A stretch of 64,000 bases of DNA, taken from contig CM051514.1 of NCBI GenBank assembly GCA_028015205.1, forward strand, positions 50,536,150 through 50,600,149. Direction: 5' to 3'. The stretch is from Mytilisepta virgata. Lineage: Eukaryota > Mollusca > Bivalvia > Mytilida > Mytilidae. The notes under the pieces are model-generated. The model did no database searches. It was not told the origin of the DNA and saw only the letters and a list, made by a program, of their open reading frames with translations. Both the position numbers and the translations under genes were made by a program. This document shows, piece by piece, positions 11,250 through 25,400 of this stretch (the stretch's first letter is position 1; the number at the start of each line of letters is the position of its first letter).

Positions 11250-13586
11250 TCAGTTAGCGTCCAAGATGATGTTTTCTCCTTTTATATCTAATACTACCTT
11301 AATGTCAGATTTCCTAATATATACATGAATATATTGGTAACATGTCTTATTTTTTAAATTAGTATATACTCGACTTGCAATATTCTTTTTCATAAGAATC
11401 TTTTTCACCTCAGGGTGAATAATGTGCACAGGATGGGATATTATAAAGTTTAATTCTTCATCACCTTCAGTAAGTCTATGAACATTAATTGCAGTCTGAA
11501 ATATTTAGAAGAAAAATATATATAGAGTTGTACATTTATCAGAATTTGCATTTTGAATTTTTTTTAAAGTGCTGATTTGTAATTATTGTATATTTCCATA
11601 ATGTACATTTTGAGCTTAAATCATTTGTTGCAGTTGTTTTTCACCATTAGCTTTTAGCTTTATTTTATCCAACCTTTCATTATACTTGCCAAAAATTTGG
11701 AAAGTTTGCTTTTTTCAGTAAATATATTTTGTGACATTTTTGGCTGGGTTGGATATAGTCCTAAACCAGCTTGTAGTACGGCCATGTAAGGTAAGCAGTT
11801 GGGTGGAAGGCCAGATTTGGGGAAAAGTGGGTACCTAATTTATCTCATCAACTCTTCCTACAGATTTCAAACAAGATCCCTAAATTTTCCAAAAAATATT
11901 GTACTCATATTGAAATTATGCACCTGCTGTTATGGAATGTCTGAAGATTTTTTCCCCATTTATTAAATTTTTCAGTAGAATTTACTATACAGGTACAAGT
12001 TTTGTATAATCAATATCTTCCATAGTTTTTAAGCAGATCCTTGAAATTTCACAGAATAATTGCACACATGATTAAGTAGTGTACCCACTATGGAATGTGC
12101 GAAGATTATTTCCTTATATTTCGAGACTTGAGAATTTACGACAAAGGGTACAATTTTGATAAATCAACATTTCCTACAATTTTCATGCCAGATCCCAGAA
12201 ACTTCACAGTAAGATTGCACACATGTTGAAGTTATGCACCTGCCATTATGGAATTGTTTGAAGAGTTTTTGTTCCCCATTTTCCAGACTTGGCAAATTAG
12301 TCATTTTTCAGCAATATTTACAAAAGAGTGGACCAGTTTTGTGTGTTGACTACTCCTAGAGTTTAAACCTATATTTGTAAAGCATGACAAATAGATATCA
12401 CACATATTGAAGTTGTGCACCTGCTATATTGAAATGGTTTATATTTTTTCCACATTTCCAGACTTGGGATCTTGGAAATTTTTCAGCAAAATTAATTTAC
12501 AAAAGAATTTATTCCCATTTTTACATTTAGTATTTAAATGTTGCAGTATAGAACATTTCTCCATTGTAACAAAAACATTCTTCACAACCCAGCCATTTAT
12601 ATTTTGATCTATTTTATGATTATTATAATTTAATGTGTTCAACTGTGGGTAGATTTTTGTGGTTTGTTAATTGTTCTTCAGTTTTATTTTGGTAACGGTA
12701 TTGTGTATCCATTGATATATGGTTTGTTATTTTTAATATTCAGTTTTTTAAACAATTCAATGTTTAGTTGATTTCTTTTAACAAATATGCCCATGATAAA
12801 TACTAGATAATCATACTTAAAAGCAAATAATTTTTTACAAACACTTCACTTAAATCTATAATTATGAAGAGATAAAAAAGAAATTCCAGCATTATCTCAG
12901 TGAACTTCAACATTTGAATAACAATGCCTGGTCATGTATGTAATAAATCTTTGCATTGGCATAACAACTCAATGCGATTGAGCAGAAAATAGATTCCAAA
13001 AAGTATTTATTATGAATAATTATATTTCTATATTCTGTATGTCTGACACTCTTATAAATCTCAGAAAATTTTTGAACAGTGCTTATTATTTTTAATATGT
13101 TTTTTACGAAGAAGACAATAGTAATTATCAAAATTAGAATGGAATGAAAAACCAACAGTATGAATTATTTCAAATCATAAATCTGTTATTATCATTGCAA
13201 GAACAGTTAATGCAACAGTTTAAAGCACATATCTGCATGAACAGTTATTGCCAATGCCAAGAGTATCCGGACATATTCTGGGTGTAACATTTACCAAAGT
13301 ACATGTTAGCTTAAAATCTAATCCCCAATCATGTATATCAAATAACTTAAAGTCAACTGAAATTGTCCACAAAACAAAAAACAAGCCTCTTTTATTTCAG
13401 GCTGAATAAAGATAAAAACTCATACAAAAACAATCAATTCATAAAACTCAAATATCTCAAAGTTGAGAAACTTTTTTCAAAATACCTGTTTGTTTTTACA
13501 TTTATAATTTTGCAAGTTCTCTAATAATTTTATCATATCCTCGTCAATGACTATAGCTCTGTCTTGAAATCTGTCTTGAAATCTGT
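11250..13586 (-). CDS. 3' end of an unidentified gene (last two exons seen)
   Basis: On the minus strand, exon 13586-13486 follows TTTTTGTCAG and ends CAG|GTATTTTG. It reads RFQDRFQDRAIVIDEDMIK..., a 14-base direct duplication giving the repeated RFQD. The last exon, 11495-11250, follows AATATTTCAG and stays open for 81 codons to a TGA, with phrases VHRLTEGDEELNFIISHPV, KILMKKNIASRVY and IKVVLDIKGENIILDAN. Both junctions are phase 0, so the exons join in frame. I do not recognise the family: the chain is basic, with no zinc motif, membrane segment or signal. The acceptor of the upstream exon sits at the edge of a dispersed repeat (13591-13660, present also near 15537 and 10310), so that exon may be a recent exonisation. 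Exons further upstream were not found. Confidence 0.5.
11850..12560. repeat. Diverged tandem repeat, about 170-190-base units
   Basis: Three to four units share TTCCCCATTT, TTTTTCAG.A.AATTTAC, ATTGCACACATGTTGAAGTTATGCACCTGC and TATGGAAT. Short open frames on both strands here are accidental. Confidence 0.55.
12640..13480. other. Intron-like AT-rich sequence without recognised features
   Basis: This lies between the two exons of the unidentified minus-strand gene. No repeat or exon was supported. Confidence 0.3.
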
Positions 13587-13590
13587 CTGA

Positions 13591-13665
13591 CAAAAAGGCC
13601 GTCAGGCGTCAGAGCAATCTTGGACTATTGGAAGGTCACATAAGACAGGTTTGACTGTATACCAT
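13591..13665. repeat. Short dispersed repeat 'S' (also at 15355-15610 and 10308-10342)
   Basis: Reads AAAGGCCGTCAGGCGTCAGAGCAATCTTGGACTATTGGAAGGTCACATAAGACAGGTTTGACTGTA. Near-identical text occurs at 15537-15611, a reverse-oriented piece at 15355-15420 (TACAGTCAAACCTG), and its first part at 10308-10342. Confidence 0.6.
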
Positions 13666-14890
13666 TAATATTAAAAACATAATAAGGGAAGCAACTTTAC
13701 CCTTGGCTTCCTCCTTCAAACAATTTGGGTGATGTATATACAGGAATTCATATATCCATCAGTCTGTCTGCCTGTTTGCATAGAGTCAACCATTATTAGT
13801 TGTTGTTAGGAATTGTAATGCATAATGCATATGCACGTTGTCTTCGACTCTGCAAAAATCTCTACTGTATATAAGATATCTTGTAAATTATATGAGATAT
13901 CTTATATAAATGATAATATAAGGCATATTTGTTATAAAGTATATGAGATATTTGTTATAAAGTGAATAAAACTCCACAAACAAGTAATGGAGAGTGACTG
14001 AAATATTGACCATTTTTTCTTTCATTTAAAATTGTAAAGAAATATATTAAAATATTTTAGTATATAGATGTATAAATGTAATATTATTTCATAGCAGTAC
14101 TGGTACATGTATATTTACTTTGTAAATTTCTTGTGTTATTCTATAGCTGTCTTTATTGGGTGACGATGTTTCTGCACTCTGTATAATTGTAACATGCTCA
14201 CTAAAATTAGTGACACAAGGAGAATAATATTCTTTTTACCACAAGGACTTTTGTTAAATTAGACAGTGTTTTGTAAATATTGTAAATTTTTTCTATATTT
14301 TGTTCATTTATAACCTGTGTGATTCTGCTTTTCTGTACATTGTGAAATTATCTTTTTATAGGAAGTTTTGAGTTAACAAAATCAGAAATTCTATTGTGTC
14401 AAGCCTTATCAAGACTGTCCAATAATATATGATGGCAACCAGACTTGTAGACCCAAGTAATTGTCACTGTAAAATAGTTTTATACATGTATGTTGCAATA
14501 TATGTTTCAGGTATTAAATTGCAGTAATAAATCAATGAATAAAGTATAGTTATGCAATACATGTTTACTTTAAAATTATTGCATAGTTCATTCTCATTGA
14601 TAACACTTCAAGGGAAATAGGGCCTAAAACTGTTTACTTATCTTCTGATATTTAATATTTTTGCCATGTATACAAGTTTTTAATTATTTTTTTTATAATT
14701 CAAAATCTGTAAGAACCAACAATTATACCTTTTTTCAAATCCAAGAAAATTCATGTCAACAAAAATAACTGAATTCATAGCATGGTAACAAGTACATGTA
14801 TGTGTACTAACTTTGCTGCTGATCAATAATCATTCATGTGTGTACACATTTTTTACTATTTTTTAATAAACTTGTATTTTGAACATCTGT
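13666..14890. other. AT-rich non-coding stretch with a LINE-type 3' end
   Basis: Mostly AT-rich sequence with TATATGAGATATTTGTTATAAAGT repeated near 13920-13970. From 14218 to 14346 it matches the region downstream of the LINE fragment at 10345-10450 (GGAGAATAATATTCTTT...ACCTGTGTGATTCTGCTTTTCTGTACA). No gene was recognised. Confidence 0.4.
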
Positions 14891-14904
14891 ATTGAACTGA
14901 AATC

Positions 14905-15300
14905 CTACCAATCATATAAAAAGGACAAATAAAAAAACGTAATCCATTGGACAGACAAACCTGGGAAGACAAATGAACAACCACAAGCACAACAAATAAA
15001 CACAGAAAACTAAAATACTATGAACAACACGAACTCCTATAAAAAGCAGGAGTGAACCCAGGTGCGCCGGAAGGGTAAGCAGTTCCTGCTCCGTGTACGG
15101 CACCCGTCGTGAAGTTCAACAAAGTCAATACGGGGGAAGTCACAAATCGGTGGAGGCACATGAAAGGCCAATCAATTCGTGATGACGACCGTAAAATTTC
15201 CTAAGTGATGACATCAACTTATCCCTGATAAAACCCTGGTTAAGAAGCTTTTGTGACAGCAGTAATCCTCTTTGTCGAAAGTCAGGGTAACTCACGCATG
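14905..15300 (-). repeat. Dispersed repeat 'P', minus-strand copy
   Basis: Carries GGAAGGGTAAGCAGTTCCTGCTCC and GGCACCCGTC, followed by CGTGATGACGACCGTAAAATTT, the reverse complement of the ordered motifs of the units at 5095-5885. Similar tails recur at 15780-15960 and 16480-16615 (short phrases such as ACTGACAAACTCCGGA), and all are decayed. Confidence 0.5.
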
Positions 15301-16723
15301 CCCTTGAAAATCGGATAAGCTGAGAAACGTAGACGCCATATGCCATATGCATAATACAGTCAAACCTGCTTTAGCGACCACCTGTATTAAGCAATAACCT
15401 GTCTTAAAAGACCACCATTTCTAATTCGTCCTTTGTAGTCCATTCCATATAATATTAACCTGTATATAAAGGCCACCTGTCATTGAAGATCATAATTTTG
15501 CTCTCTCTTGGAAGGTAGTCCAAGATTGCTCTGACGTTTGACGGCCTTTTTTGTGACAATCAGAGCAATTTTGGACTTTTGGAAGGTCACATAAGACAGG
15601 TTTGACTGTATACTATTATAAACATACTATAAGGAAAGCAACTTTCCCCTAGACTTCCTCCTTCAAACAATTTGGGTGATGTATTTATATATTTTTTTCT
15701 GTCACTTTCTTTAGTTTGTCACTCAAGTGCACCTTGGCATAAGCCAAGTGTTATAGCTTGCTTCCCCTTGTTTTTAAAGAGGACATAAGCGAATCATAAC
15801 AAACAACAAAATGGATAACAGGAAAGGTCAACAATGACATACCAAACAATCAACTGACAAACCTCCGGACTAAAAATAACATAAAAGAGTACAAAACACA
15901 AAAATGAACACAACAGAGAGCCAAGATAGTCTGGCTTGGTACGGACACTGAACAGTGGTGGGGTTAATTTTCTGATAACATATACCTTTATCAAATTAAT
16001 TATTTTTTCGGGTCTATTTATGGTTCACCACATGCTGTGGGGGTTTCAAATATATTGAAGATGTATGTTTTTGTTTAATTCACTATTGAGATCAGATTTT
16101 ATCTTTTTAACATTCACTCCATATCTGTGTGTAATTTAATGTAATAACTAGTAATGGAAGGGGATTAATAAATATTAAAATGTCAAAATCACATCAAGCA
16201 CACAAAATTACAACTATCAACCAATAATTCTCAGTATTTGCTTAAAACATATATATACAATTTCGATTTTACAGGTATTTTGAAACTAGTGATGACAATG
16301 ACATTTCACATATAAATGTTATAATGAAAACTAAAGAGTCCTTTTCTCATGCATAGCTTAACTCTGATACAGTTTTTCCGTATGTATTGAAACATGTCTA
16401 CCACCATTTTGGTTTATTTGTTTCAAATTTTCACATTTTTGGACATGAACTCTGCTGATCATTAAAATCAAGAAATACCTAAGGGATATTCCAAGGAGGA
16501 AAAATCGAAACTGACAAACTCCGGAGAACAATGAAGACAAGACCAAAACAATACATGCACTACAATTAAAAACTAAAAACATATGAACATGGACCCCACC
16601 AAAAAAATAAGACATAAATTGTAAATACAGTGCACTGAGAATGGTATCATAGAATGTAAAGTGTATAGAGTGTGATTTAGTGGTCAGTGTATCTCACTAC
16701 GAAGCAAGACTCATAATTCTCAG

Positions 16724-17050
16724 ACCCCTTCGTTGGTCTCGTGGTAGCATGCTCGTCCCGAGTGCGGAAGGTCTGGGGTACGTTAGAATTGGTATTTGCT
16801 GTTTTTCCGCTAAGAACGAAGCATCTAGGAGCAAGAGCAAAGATCGACTGGTCGGCTGGGAGTCAATATAATGTGTCAGAGTGGGGTAATATGTCTTCCT
16901 GTAGACACTATCCTCGTGTGCTAAGACGTTTAAAAATCCAGCTCAGCATGCATGTCGGTCTAGTACAAAGCAGGGTCATATTCATAATTATATCAACATG
17001 TTCTCGGCCTGATATGCACCTGGCTGCCACTGGACGTTAAACAATAATTC
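16724..17050 (+). repeat. tRNA-headed SINE family 2, copy 1
   Basis: The head TTGGTCTCGTGGTAGCATGCTCGTCC resembles a tRNA A-box region, with a decayed B-box near GGTCTGGGGTACG. The body ends CTGGCTGCCACTGGACGTTAAACAATAATTCATCC. An inverted copy lies at 22385-22695. It is not a functional tRNA: no acceptor stem closes and the B-box is damaged. Confidence 0.65.
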
Positions 17051-17639
17051 ATCCATCCATCTATCCTAATTCTCAGTATGAAAAACACCTGTAGACTCTT
17101 CGGTTTTATTTCCTGGCACAGATTAAGTATGCATAGCTGAAAGGGGTTTGGAGCCTTGAAAGGTTTGCAACAGGTTGATTTTTACCTCTTAAAATGACGA
17201 ATAAATGATTTTCCCAGTGAAAATCCTGACTAATATCCCACAATTGTGGTCTAATAGCTTCATATTTTGAAAATGTTTACACAACTTTATTATGTATTAC
17301 CACGTGCTCTGTAATTTACTTCTGAAAAAAATATCTACTGTACACCGAGTTCCACACAGTAAACTCATTACAACCTTGATAATGACCTTAAAAATTGCCG
17401 ATTTCTTTGTTTCCAGACATTTAATTTGGACAAATGTATATGTTTTTTATTTGAATAAAGACCTAACTTCAATCAAAGATGATCATTGTTTTTGTTTGCA
17501 AAACAAAGGCTGATACAGTATCTACAACCAAGATCTTGTCAAAAGCGTGATACTTTTATTGCATTAATTCTAAAGCCCAATTATCTCTCTAATTTATAAA
17601 TAATTACAACAGACCGAGTAAACTTTGGATTTGATGAAA

Positions 17640-17826
17640 TACTGTAAATTCAGAAATTATTGCGATAAATGCGACAGGGTTGTAATCGCAATAATTTAAA
17701 TTCGCATTTTGGAATTTTTTTTATATGAATGAAGTGTGTTTTTTCTCAATATCGCAAAAATTAAAATCGCATTTTGGTCTAAAATGACAATAAAAAATGC
17801 ACGCAATAATTTCTGAATTTACAGTA
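17640..17826. mobile_element. 187-base MITE with perfect 25-base terminal inverted repeats
   Basis: The left end TACTGTAAATTCAGAAATTA (17640 on, 25 bases, closing TTGCG) is the exact reverse complement of the right end 17802-17826. The inside has further inverted GCAATAATTTAAATTCGCATTTTGG-type segments. If the outer TA is the target site, this fits a Tc1/mariner-type MITE. No coding sequence. Confidence 0.85.
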
Positions 17827-18654
17827 GCCGGTATTCATGTATTACGTAATTTAGATACACACAATTATGGTTGAAAAATCTGTTTGGAAAAAATATTGGC
17901 TATGAATAAGACTGAAAATTAGTTCAGTGCAAATTTTTTTATAGCTTTAACAAGAATTAAACAAACAAAAAGGAAAACAATTCCATCAGGGATTTATAAT
18001 ATAAAACATACAAATCAGAGATGCTTAACATTATGAGTTGTTATGCAGAAGAGATAAGCAAGGGAAGACCTAGATCTGGGGATATATATAATGTGTTGCA
18101 TTGCCTCCATTGTCAAGAAGTTTATTTTTCAGATTTACCCGTATGCAAAAGACTTAAATATTAATGTTATGATAAAGTTCACATAAAAAGTTTTAGATTA
18201 AAAATTATTATAAAATTACATTCTCTGAAAGAAACACAGAATACATGTGTATAATAGAAAAGTTTAAAAAGATGCATTTGATACTTATGTCAAGTCATTA
18301 AAGATGGCATTTTTTGGAATTAATATTGATTCACTCATATGGTCTTTGCATAGGAAATAAACACATTTATTCTAAAACCAGTTGTTGGCATGATACGGGT
18401 AATGTTCTTCTCATATAATCTTTGATAGCATGATACTAAACCCTAACGGGAGGGATGGTGTCTGATTTTCTATATGAAAAAGACATAATCTTTCGATCAG
18501 TTTAATTGAGGTCTGGAGCTGGCATGTCAGTAACTGCTAGTAGTCCTTTGTTAATATATATTGACCATTATCATTTTACTTAGTTTCTTCTGTTACCTTT
18601 TTTAACATCGGACTCTGATATCTTTTGAACAGGGTTTTACTGTGTATAAAGCTG

Positions 18655-18998
18655 TGTGCTTGTTTATTCCACATTGACTAGAGGTATAAGGGGGTGGGGT
18701 TGAGATGTTGAGATCTCACAAAACATGTTAAACCCTGCCACATTTTTGCGCCTGTCCCAAGTCAGGAACCTCTAGCCTTTGTTAGTCTTGGGTGTTTTTT
18801 TGGTTCATTTGTAGGTTTCAGAGTTTAGTGTGGCATCCATTTTGTTGTTTAGGGGCCAGCAGAAGCCCGCCTCCAGGTGCAGAATTTTCTCGCTGTGTTG
18901 AAGGCCCATTTGTAGCTCTGAGCTGTTTCCTGCTCTTTGGTCGGGTTGTTGTCTCTTTGACACATTCCCCGTTTCAATTCTCTATTCTATTATTACCG
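18655..18998 (+). repeat. Dispersed repeat 'D', copy with full ends
   Basis: Starts TGTGCTTGTTTATTCCACATTGACTAGAGG and ends GTCTCTTTGACACATTCCCCGTTTCAATTCTCTATTCTATTA. It aligns over its length with the copy at 4083-4396. Confidence 0.7.
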
Positions 18999-19448
18999 AA
19001 ACAAAACAAATTGTGATACAGCTAACTTTGCAGTTTAAGAAACTAGAGAAAAGAAGTACATACATATTTAATATATTAAGTAGTATTATTTAACCAGCAA
19101 ACTCAATATTCAGATAACAATTCATAAAAAGTGAATTATTATAGTACAACTGATATAGTATTCTGATAGAAAACTTTGAAAGTACATCATCTGATTGTCT
19201 CCTCTTCACAGTTCTAAGCGAATCGTAACCCTTGGCTAGGGAAGATGCTTATTCAAGGAATTTTTTCTTCTCATAAGACAAGATAAAGTAATATACTTCC
19301 AATTTATTGAAAACACTAACATGTATATTTCACATATCCATTATTTTTAGTTCATAAAAAAATCTGAAATAAAAACACTATCTTAATTTTATCACCAACA
19401 CAGCACTATTAAATAAATAACAACTTTTGGCACACAAATTAAATATTG

Positions 19449-22400
19449 TTATTTTCTTGGTGCTCCTTGTATTGTCACAACCAAGTTTCTTTTTCCTAAA
19501 AAATAGAAACAAAATATTCCAAAAATGTTGAAGGTTAAAAAATAAAATGTTCATGCATAGCTCTATCTTGAATGGCTTTTTTGGTTCTTTACTTTTTGGA
19601 AGTTTTCGACTTTTAAATATTCTGAATAAATGTTTTCTTCAGATTTCCACATTTTTTGCCTTGAGCACTGATGATGAAAAATTTATTGCTGAAATGTGTA
19701 CATAGATATAAGAGAATGTTTCAGCAATGGGGTTTTATTTTTCCTTGAAGGTTAAAGGTAAAAAAGATGTAATGTCCAAAGGGAAATAACTCTAATTTAA
19801 AAATACCAATTTTTAATAAGAACCATAACTCTAGTAACTTATTTATAAAGGAAAAATAAATTCATTTTCATTATTTTTCCCCATGAAATAGAATACCATT
19901 CTGAAAAAATTGTTCTAGATCAAAGCTCCCTAAAGTTCTGAGTTATGTAGCAATTATTTTGAACCTTAGGTTTTCATCCTTTTGATTACAAATATTACAA
20001 TATAGTTCTAATGAGAAACAAAAGCTGAAAAAGATGAAAATTGTGAAAGCTTACTTACATCTATTTTGCAGCTCCCAAGGGGAAGTAAAATTTGCAGAAT
20101 TTCTGCTTGCCTTTATTTAAATCTGGCTTTGAGATTCCACTTGCCTCTGACTAAATTAGTGTGGTGTGGGTGGGTTTTTTGCCTCATATTGTCAAAAACA
20201 AACACAGATGTGTTTTTCAATCGGTAAAAAAAATTGGAAATTTGTCTCTTCCCAATCGTGTTTTAGTATTTTAAATAGCCCAAGACCAGACAAACACTAT
20301 CACAAATTACTTGGCATTTGAATCTCTTATTCTTTCATAGATTAACTTTTCAACTGCAGTTTTACTCTTATGAAATCTGTATGAGGAGTAAATGCATTGT
20401 GTTTTTTTTGCTGCGTTTTTTTTCCGGGCTGGCTGGTAGGTTTTCATAGACTCAGTTGATGCAAAACAAAGAAAAAAACAGACATGGCCTTACCAAATAA
20501 TTTTTTTTTTTATATATGGCTAATGAATAGTAAAGTATACTGAGATTCAGTCATCTAGATTTTTTGGCAAATCTGAATAATATTCAAAAAGAATTTAAGA
20601 AAATAAGACATAACAGTGAATTCAATTCTTATAAAGCAAGATGCAGGAAAAAAAATCTTTGCCTTATGGCTAAGTTTTAAACTACATACCTGCATGATCT
20701 CTATGTTCACATAACCAGATTCCCTGCCATGTACCGAGGTTTAATTTTCCTTCAGTTATGGGTATACTGAGTGATGTTCCTATAAAAGCTGTCTTTATAT
20801 GTGCTGGCTTGAAAAAAAAGATGATTTGAATGCTTGCTGAAGTAAAATTTCAATTTTTATCTGATTTCGTGATACGATAAATTCTTGAATTTCATACACC
20901 AATGATAAGAAGCTGTCCAACTGACAGTAAACATAAACTTCCTTCATCACTAAATGGAACCTCCAGCGTATACCCATCCACCCAGCCACTGCACATCATT
21001 CAACTAATTACCATGTTTTTCTGTTCAAAAATCTGGTTAAAATAACATGTTTCAACACCTTACTTTCAGAAATAATTAAATATGCTGAGGAACATTTGAT
21101 AATTAATCACAACATTCAGAATTTTTATTAATACATTCATTGCTAGTATTTCAATACTTAAAATTTACTGTTACAAAATTGTAAAATTTGTGAAAACTAA
21201 GGAGTATCTCCCTTGTGCATAGCTCTGTACATAGATGGTTTTGGCTTTACAGCTTTTGGTCATTTTGATATTTTTGAATTTGCTCTTCAACTTTTTGGAT
21301 TGTTGTTTTGTTTTTCAACATTTTAGGCCTTGGCCACAACCGATGAGTCATAAATGGACGAAATGTGCACATCTTGTGCATCAAAATTGGTATCAAAGAA
21401 TTGTATTACACTTCAAATCAATTTTGTGGGATAGAAAATTCACATTAAAATATTTGCAGCTATACAACATGACATGTCAACTTTTTTTTAGATTTAAAAT
21501 CCACAAAATTAAAAACCTCTGATTATATATATTTTGTTTAAAATACATGTACCGGCATTCAGTGTATTTCATATTTCCATCCATTAAAGTCTAAGTCACA
21601 TTGTCTGGTGGAAATTTTGTGTTCTGATAACAGAATCTGAAATAATAGCCTGCCAGACTGCCTGACACTAAGTCACATTATCTGGTGGAAATTTTGTGTC
21701 CTGATAACAGAGTTTGAAATACCGGTAATAGCCTGCTGGACTGCCTGACACTACCTTTTTCACGTTGGAGAGGTAAGAAATTGTGACCTGTCTGGTGGTT
21801 TGGCGGACTTGAACTGTTGTTTTGGACATTCTCTGTTTCTTAATTTAGATTTCTATCTTATTTAAATTGGAATAATAACAATACCGTCTAGCACAACTAT
21901 CATTTCAGAAAAATTGGCAGCCTATGGTCTGGTAGCTTTTTCTGGGAGTTTCAAACCCTGCTGATAACACAATGCAATGTTTTATATTTTTGGAGTTACT
22001 TAATGACATATATATACAGGCTAAACCAGAGCTAAAAAAAAATGAGCAATACATTGTATTAATGAACATACATACCATATCATCTGGACCTTCACATTTA
22101 TGTCTGAATGGTGTACTCTGAAATAAATAAAACTTTCAAAGGAATATTATTTACTTCTCTACAGGCAGGAATATTAATTGCAAAATCTTCTTTTGGGGTA
22201 TTATTTCATCTCAAATCTACTCCAAATAATGTGGATAGTGTGTGCTGCAATGAAGGGTCATATTTTCATGCGACATGTGTCTAGAAAAGGAACATAATTT
22301 ATGTATAATTGTCCAAAAAAGGGTCCTGATCTCTTGATAGCATACCTAGGCTTGTGTATCTTTAATCTTAAATACAGATGACCATGAATGAAATGTTGTT

Positions 22401-25400
22401 TAACGTTCAGTGGCAGCCACGTGCATATCAGGACGAGAACATGTTGATATGATAATGAATATGATTCCTGCTTTGTACTAGACCGACACGCTGAGTCGGA
22501 TTTTTAATGTCCTAGCTCACGAGGTAATTGTCCGCAGGAAGATATATCACCCCACTCGAATACATTATACTGACTCCTAGCCAACCAGTAGATCTTTGCT
22601 CTTACTCCTAAATGCCGTGTGCTTGGTGGAGAAGCAGCAAATACCAATTTTAATGTCTCGAGGTGAGCATGCTACAACGAGACCACTGAGGCGGTCTCTT
22701 AAATACAGAAATAAATTATCAATAAAACTAAATTTTCCTAAATTTAAAATCTTCTCATTTTTAAGTTACATAACTAGTTTTAATAAATTTGGGCATTTAG
22801 TCTAGGATAGGCACAGGGACCCGTATTCATATACTTTTTGGTATTTAACAACCTTTAGATACTAGGAAAGCCGTCTCAGTCTCAAAAGGTTGTTTAATAA
22901 TGAGACTGGGGCAGCGAATATCTACTACACCAAATATTTTATGAATACGAGTCGCTGAGATTTTCATGCATTCCAATCAATCAATCAATCAAGTGTATAT
23001 TGTGATTTAATATGTAATTGTTCAGTTCATTATTGGGCATGGAAATTGACAAGTATTGTTTGTTTGTTTGTGAGATAAGATATGTTTTTGTTTTTTCCTG
23101 TTGAGAACAGGGTATGATTTTAGTAATTGCTTTGTTGTGAACAGGGTCTATTTTTGGAAGGACAATCAGCACAATTACACCAAAATTACTGTCAAGCAGC
23201 TTCAGCTGAAGACCTCCCAACCCTACATTTGTTGCATGAGTGATTCTGATAATACTTTATAACTATAATTCTTTTGCACTATGTCATGAATTACTGTCAT
23301 AAAATATACATGCAGTCAGACCTGTAGTTAAAGCACACCCATGTAGTATACAAAAAGGTGTTCTTTACATAAAGATTAATGTTTTGAAGTTTTTTTTCTT
23401 GAAAAAGATACTTCCACAATGCCTCTTCTCATCAGTTACTTGCTGTATGGAGGTGTGATTACAGCAGTGATTTCCTATATTGAGGTGTCCTTCGGTTCTC
23501 ATCAGTGACTTGCTGTATGGAGGTGTGATTACAGCAGTGATTTCCTATATTGAGGTGTCCTTCAGTTCTCATCAGTGACTTGCTGTATGGAGGTGTGATT
23601 ACAGCAGTGATTTCCTATATTGAGGTGTCTTTCAGTTCTCGTCAGTGACATGCTGTATGGAGATGTGATTACAGCAGTGATTTCCTATATTGATGTGTCC
23701 TTCAGTTCTCATCAGTGACTTGCTGTATGGAGGTGTGATTACAGCAGTGATTTCCTATATTGATGTGTCCTTCAGTTCTCATCAGTGACTTGCTGTATGG
23801 AGGTGTGATTACAGCAGTGATTTCCTATATTGAGGTGTCCTTCAGTTCTCATCAGTGACATGCTGTATGGAGGTGTGATTACAGCAGTGATTTCCTATAT
23901 TGATGTGTCCTTCAGTTCTCATCAGTGACTTGCTGTATGGAGGTGTGATTACAGCAGTGATTTCCTATATTGATGTGTCCTTCAGTTCTCATCAGTGACT
24001 TGCTGTATGGAGGTGTGATTACAGCAGTGATTTCCTATACTGAGGTGTCCCTCAGTTCTCATCAGTGACATGCTGTATGGAGGTGTGATTACAACAGTGA
24101 TTTCCTATATTGAGGTGTCCTTCAGTTCTCATCAGTGACTTGCTGTATGGAGGTGTGATTACAGCAGTGATTTCCTATATTGATGTGTCCTTCAGTTCTC
24201 ATCAGTGACTTGCTGTATGGAGGTGTGATTACAGCAGTGATTTCCTATATTGAGGTGTCCTTCAGTTCTCATCAGTGACTTGCTGTATGGAGGTGTGATT
24301 ACAGCAGTGATTTCCTATATTGAGGTGTCCTTCAGTTCTCATCAGTGACTTGCTGTATGGAGGTGTGATTACAGCAGTGATTTCCTATATTGAGGTGTCC
24401 TTCAGTTCTCATCAGTGACTTGCTGTATGGAGGTGTGATTACAGCAGTGATGTCCTTCAGTGCAGCTTTCAATGTATGTTATCTTTAATTGCAAACAGTT
24501 ACAAATCTGAGAAGCATTTAACAGCTTTTTCCACCTTTGGATAAAATGTTGTTTCTATCAGTAAAATGTTCTATATTTTGAAAGAAATATGTGGTATGTA
24601 TTTTTAAAACAAAATCCCTACACACATAATAAAATCAAGCAATGCAACAGGGCTTTTGCTGTTGTTCTTTTTCTTCAAGTCACACTGTCAAACCTTCTAA
24701 ACAGGGACAACTCTTAAAACTCATTTACAAGTTTAAGGGAGACCCAACCACACTTCTAAAGAGCACAAAATTAAAGAATGTGATTTGTTAAAACTGACAA
24801 GTTTTAATGCAACTTACATCTGGAATCAATTTGTTTAACATGCTTTCCATATCCACCCTGAAAATTAATGTACTGGTATAAAAATACAAAATTTAGATTA
24901 AAACTTTATGCTACAGTATACTAAATGTTAAAATTTTAATACAAACATAAAATAAAACAAGCATTCTGTAAGCAAATCAATGTCCGCTACCGGCTTGAGC
25001 TCTGAGAAAACAAGCAAAATCTCCTTGAGTATGTGAATGGGATGAAGGCATATGGACAGAGTGACTCCTAAAAATCCTGAAACTATGTTTACAAGGGGTA
25101 CACAATAATTACCCGATCAGCTTGCTCTGTAGCTCATCATTATAAGCTAACATATCAATAATAAGATCATTTGGTAAAATGGTTTGGAAAAAAAGTCCAA
25201 AATACTTATATTTTGACAATATTTCCTATATCCAAGGGCTATAACTCTAACAATAATTATCTGATCAGCGTGAAATTCAAACTTGATCTGTAGCTCATCA
25301 TTATAAGTCCACATACCAATAAAAATTTATTAGGTAAAAGAGTTTGCTAAAAAAGTCCGAAAACTATTATTTTGGCAATAATTCCTATTTCCAAGGGCCA

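Noticed and set aside
23427..24455. Regular array that could be mistaken for CRISPR
   Set aside because: Units are contiguous with no unique spacers, and the setting is a eukaryotic intron. The same applies to 62597-64000.
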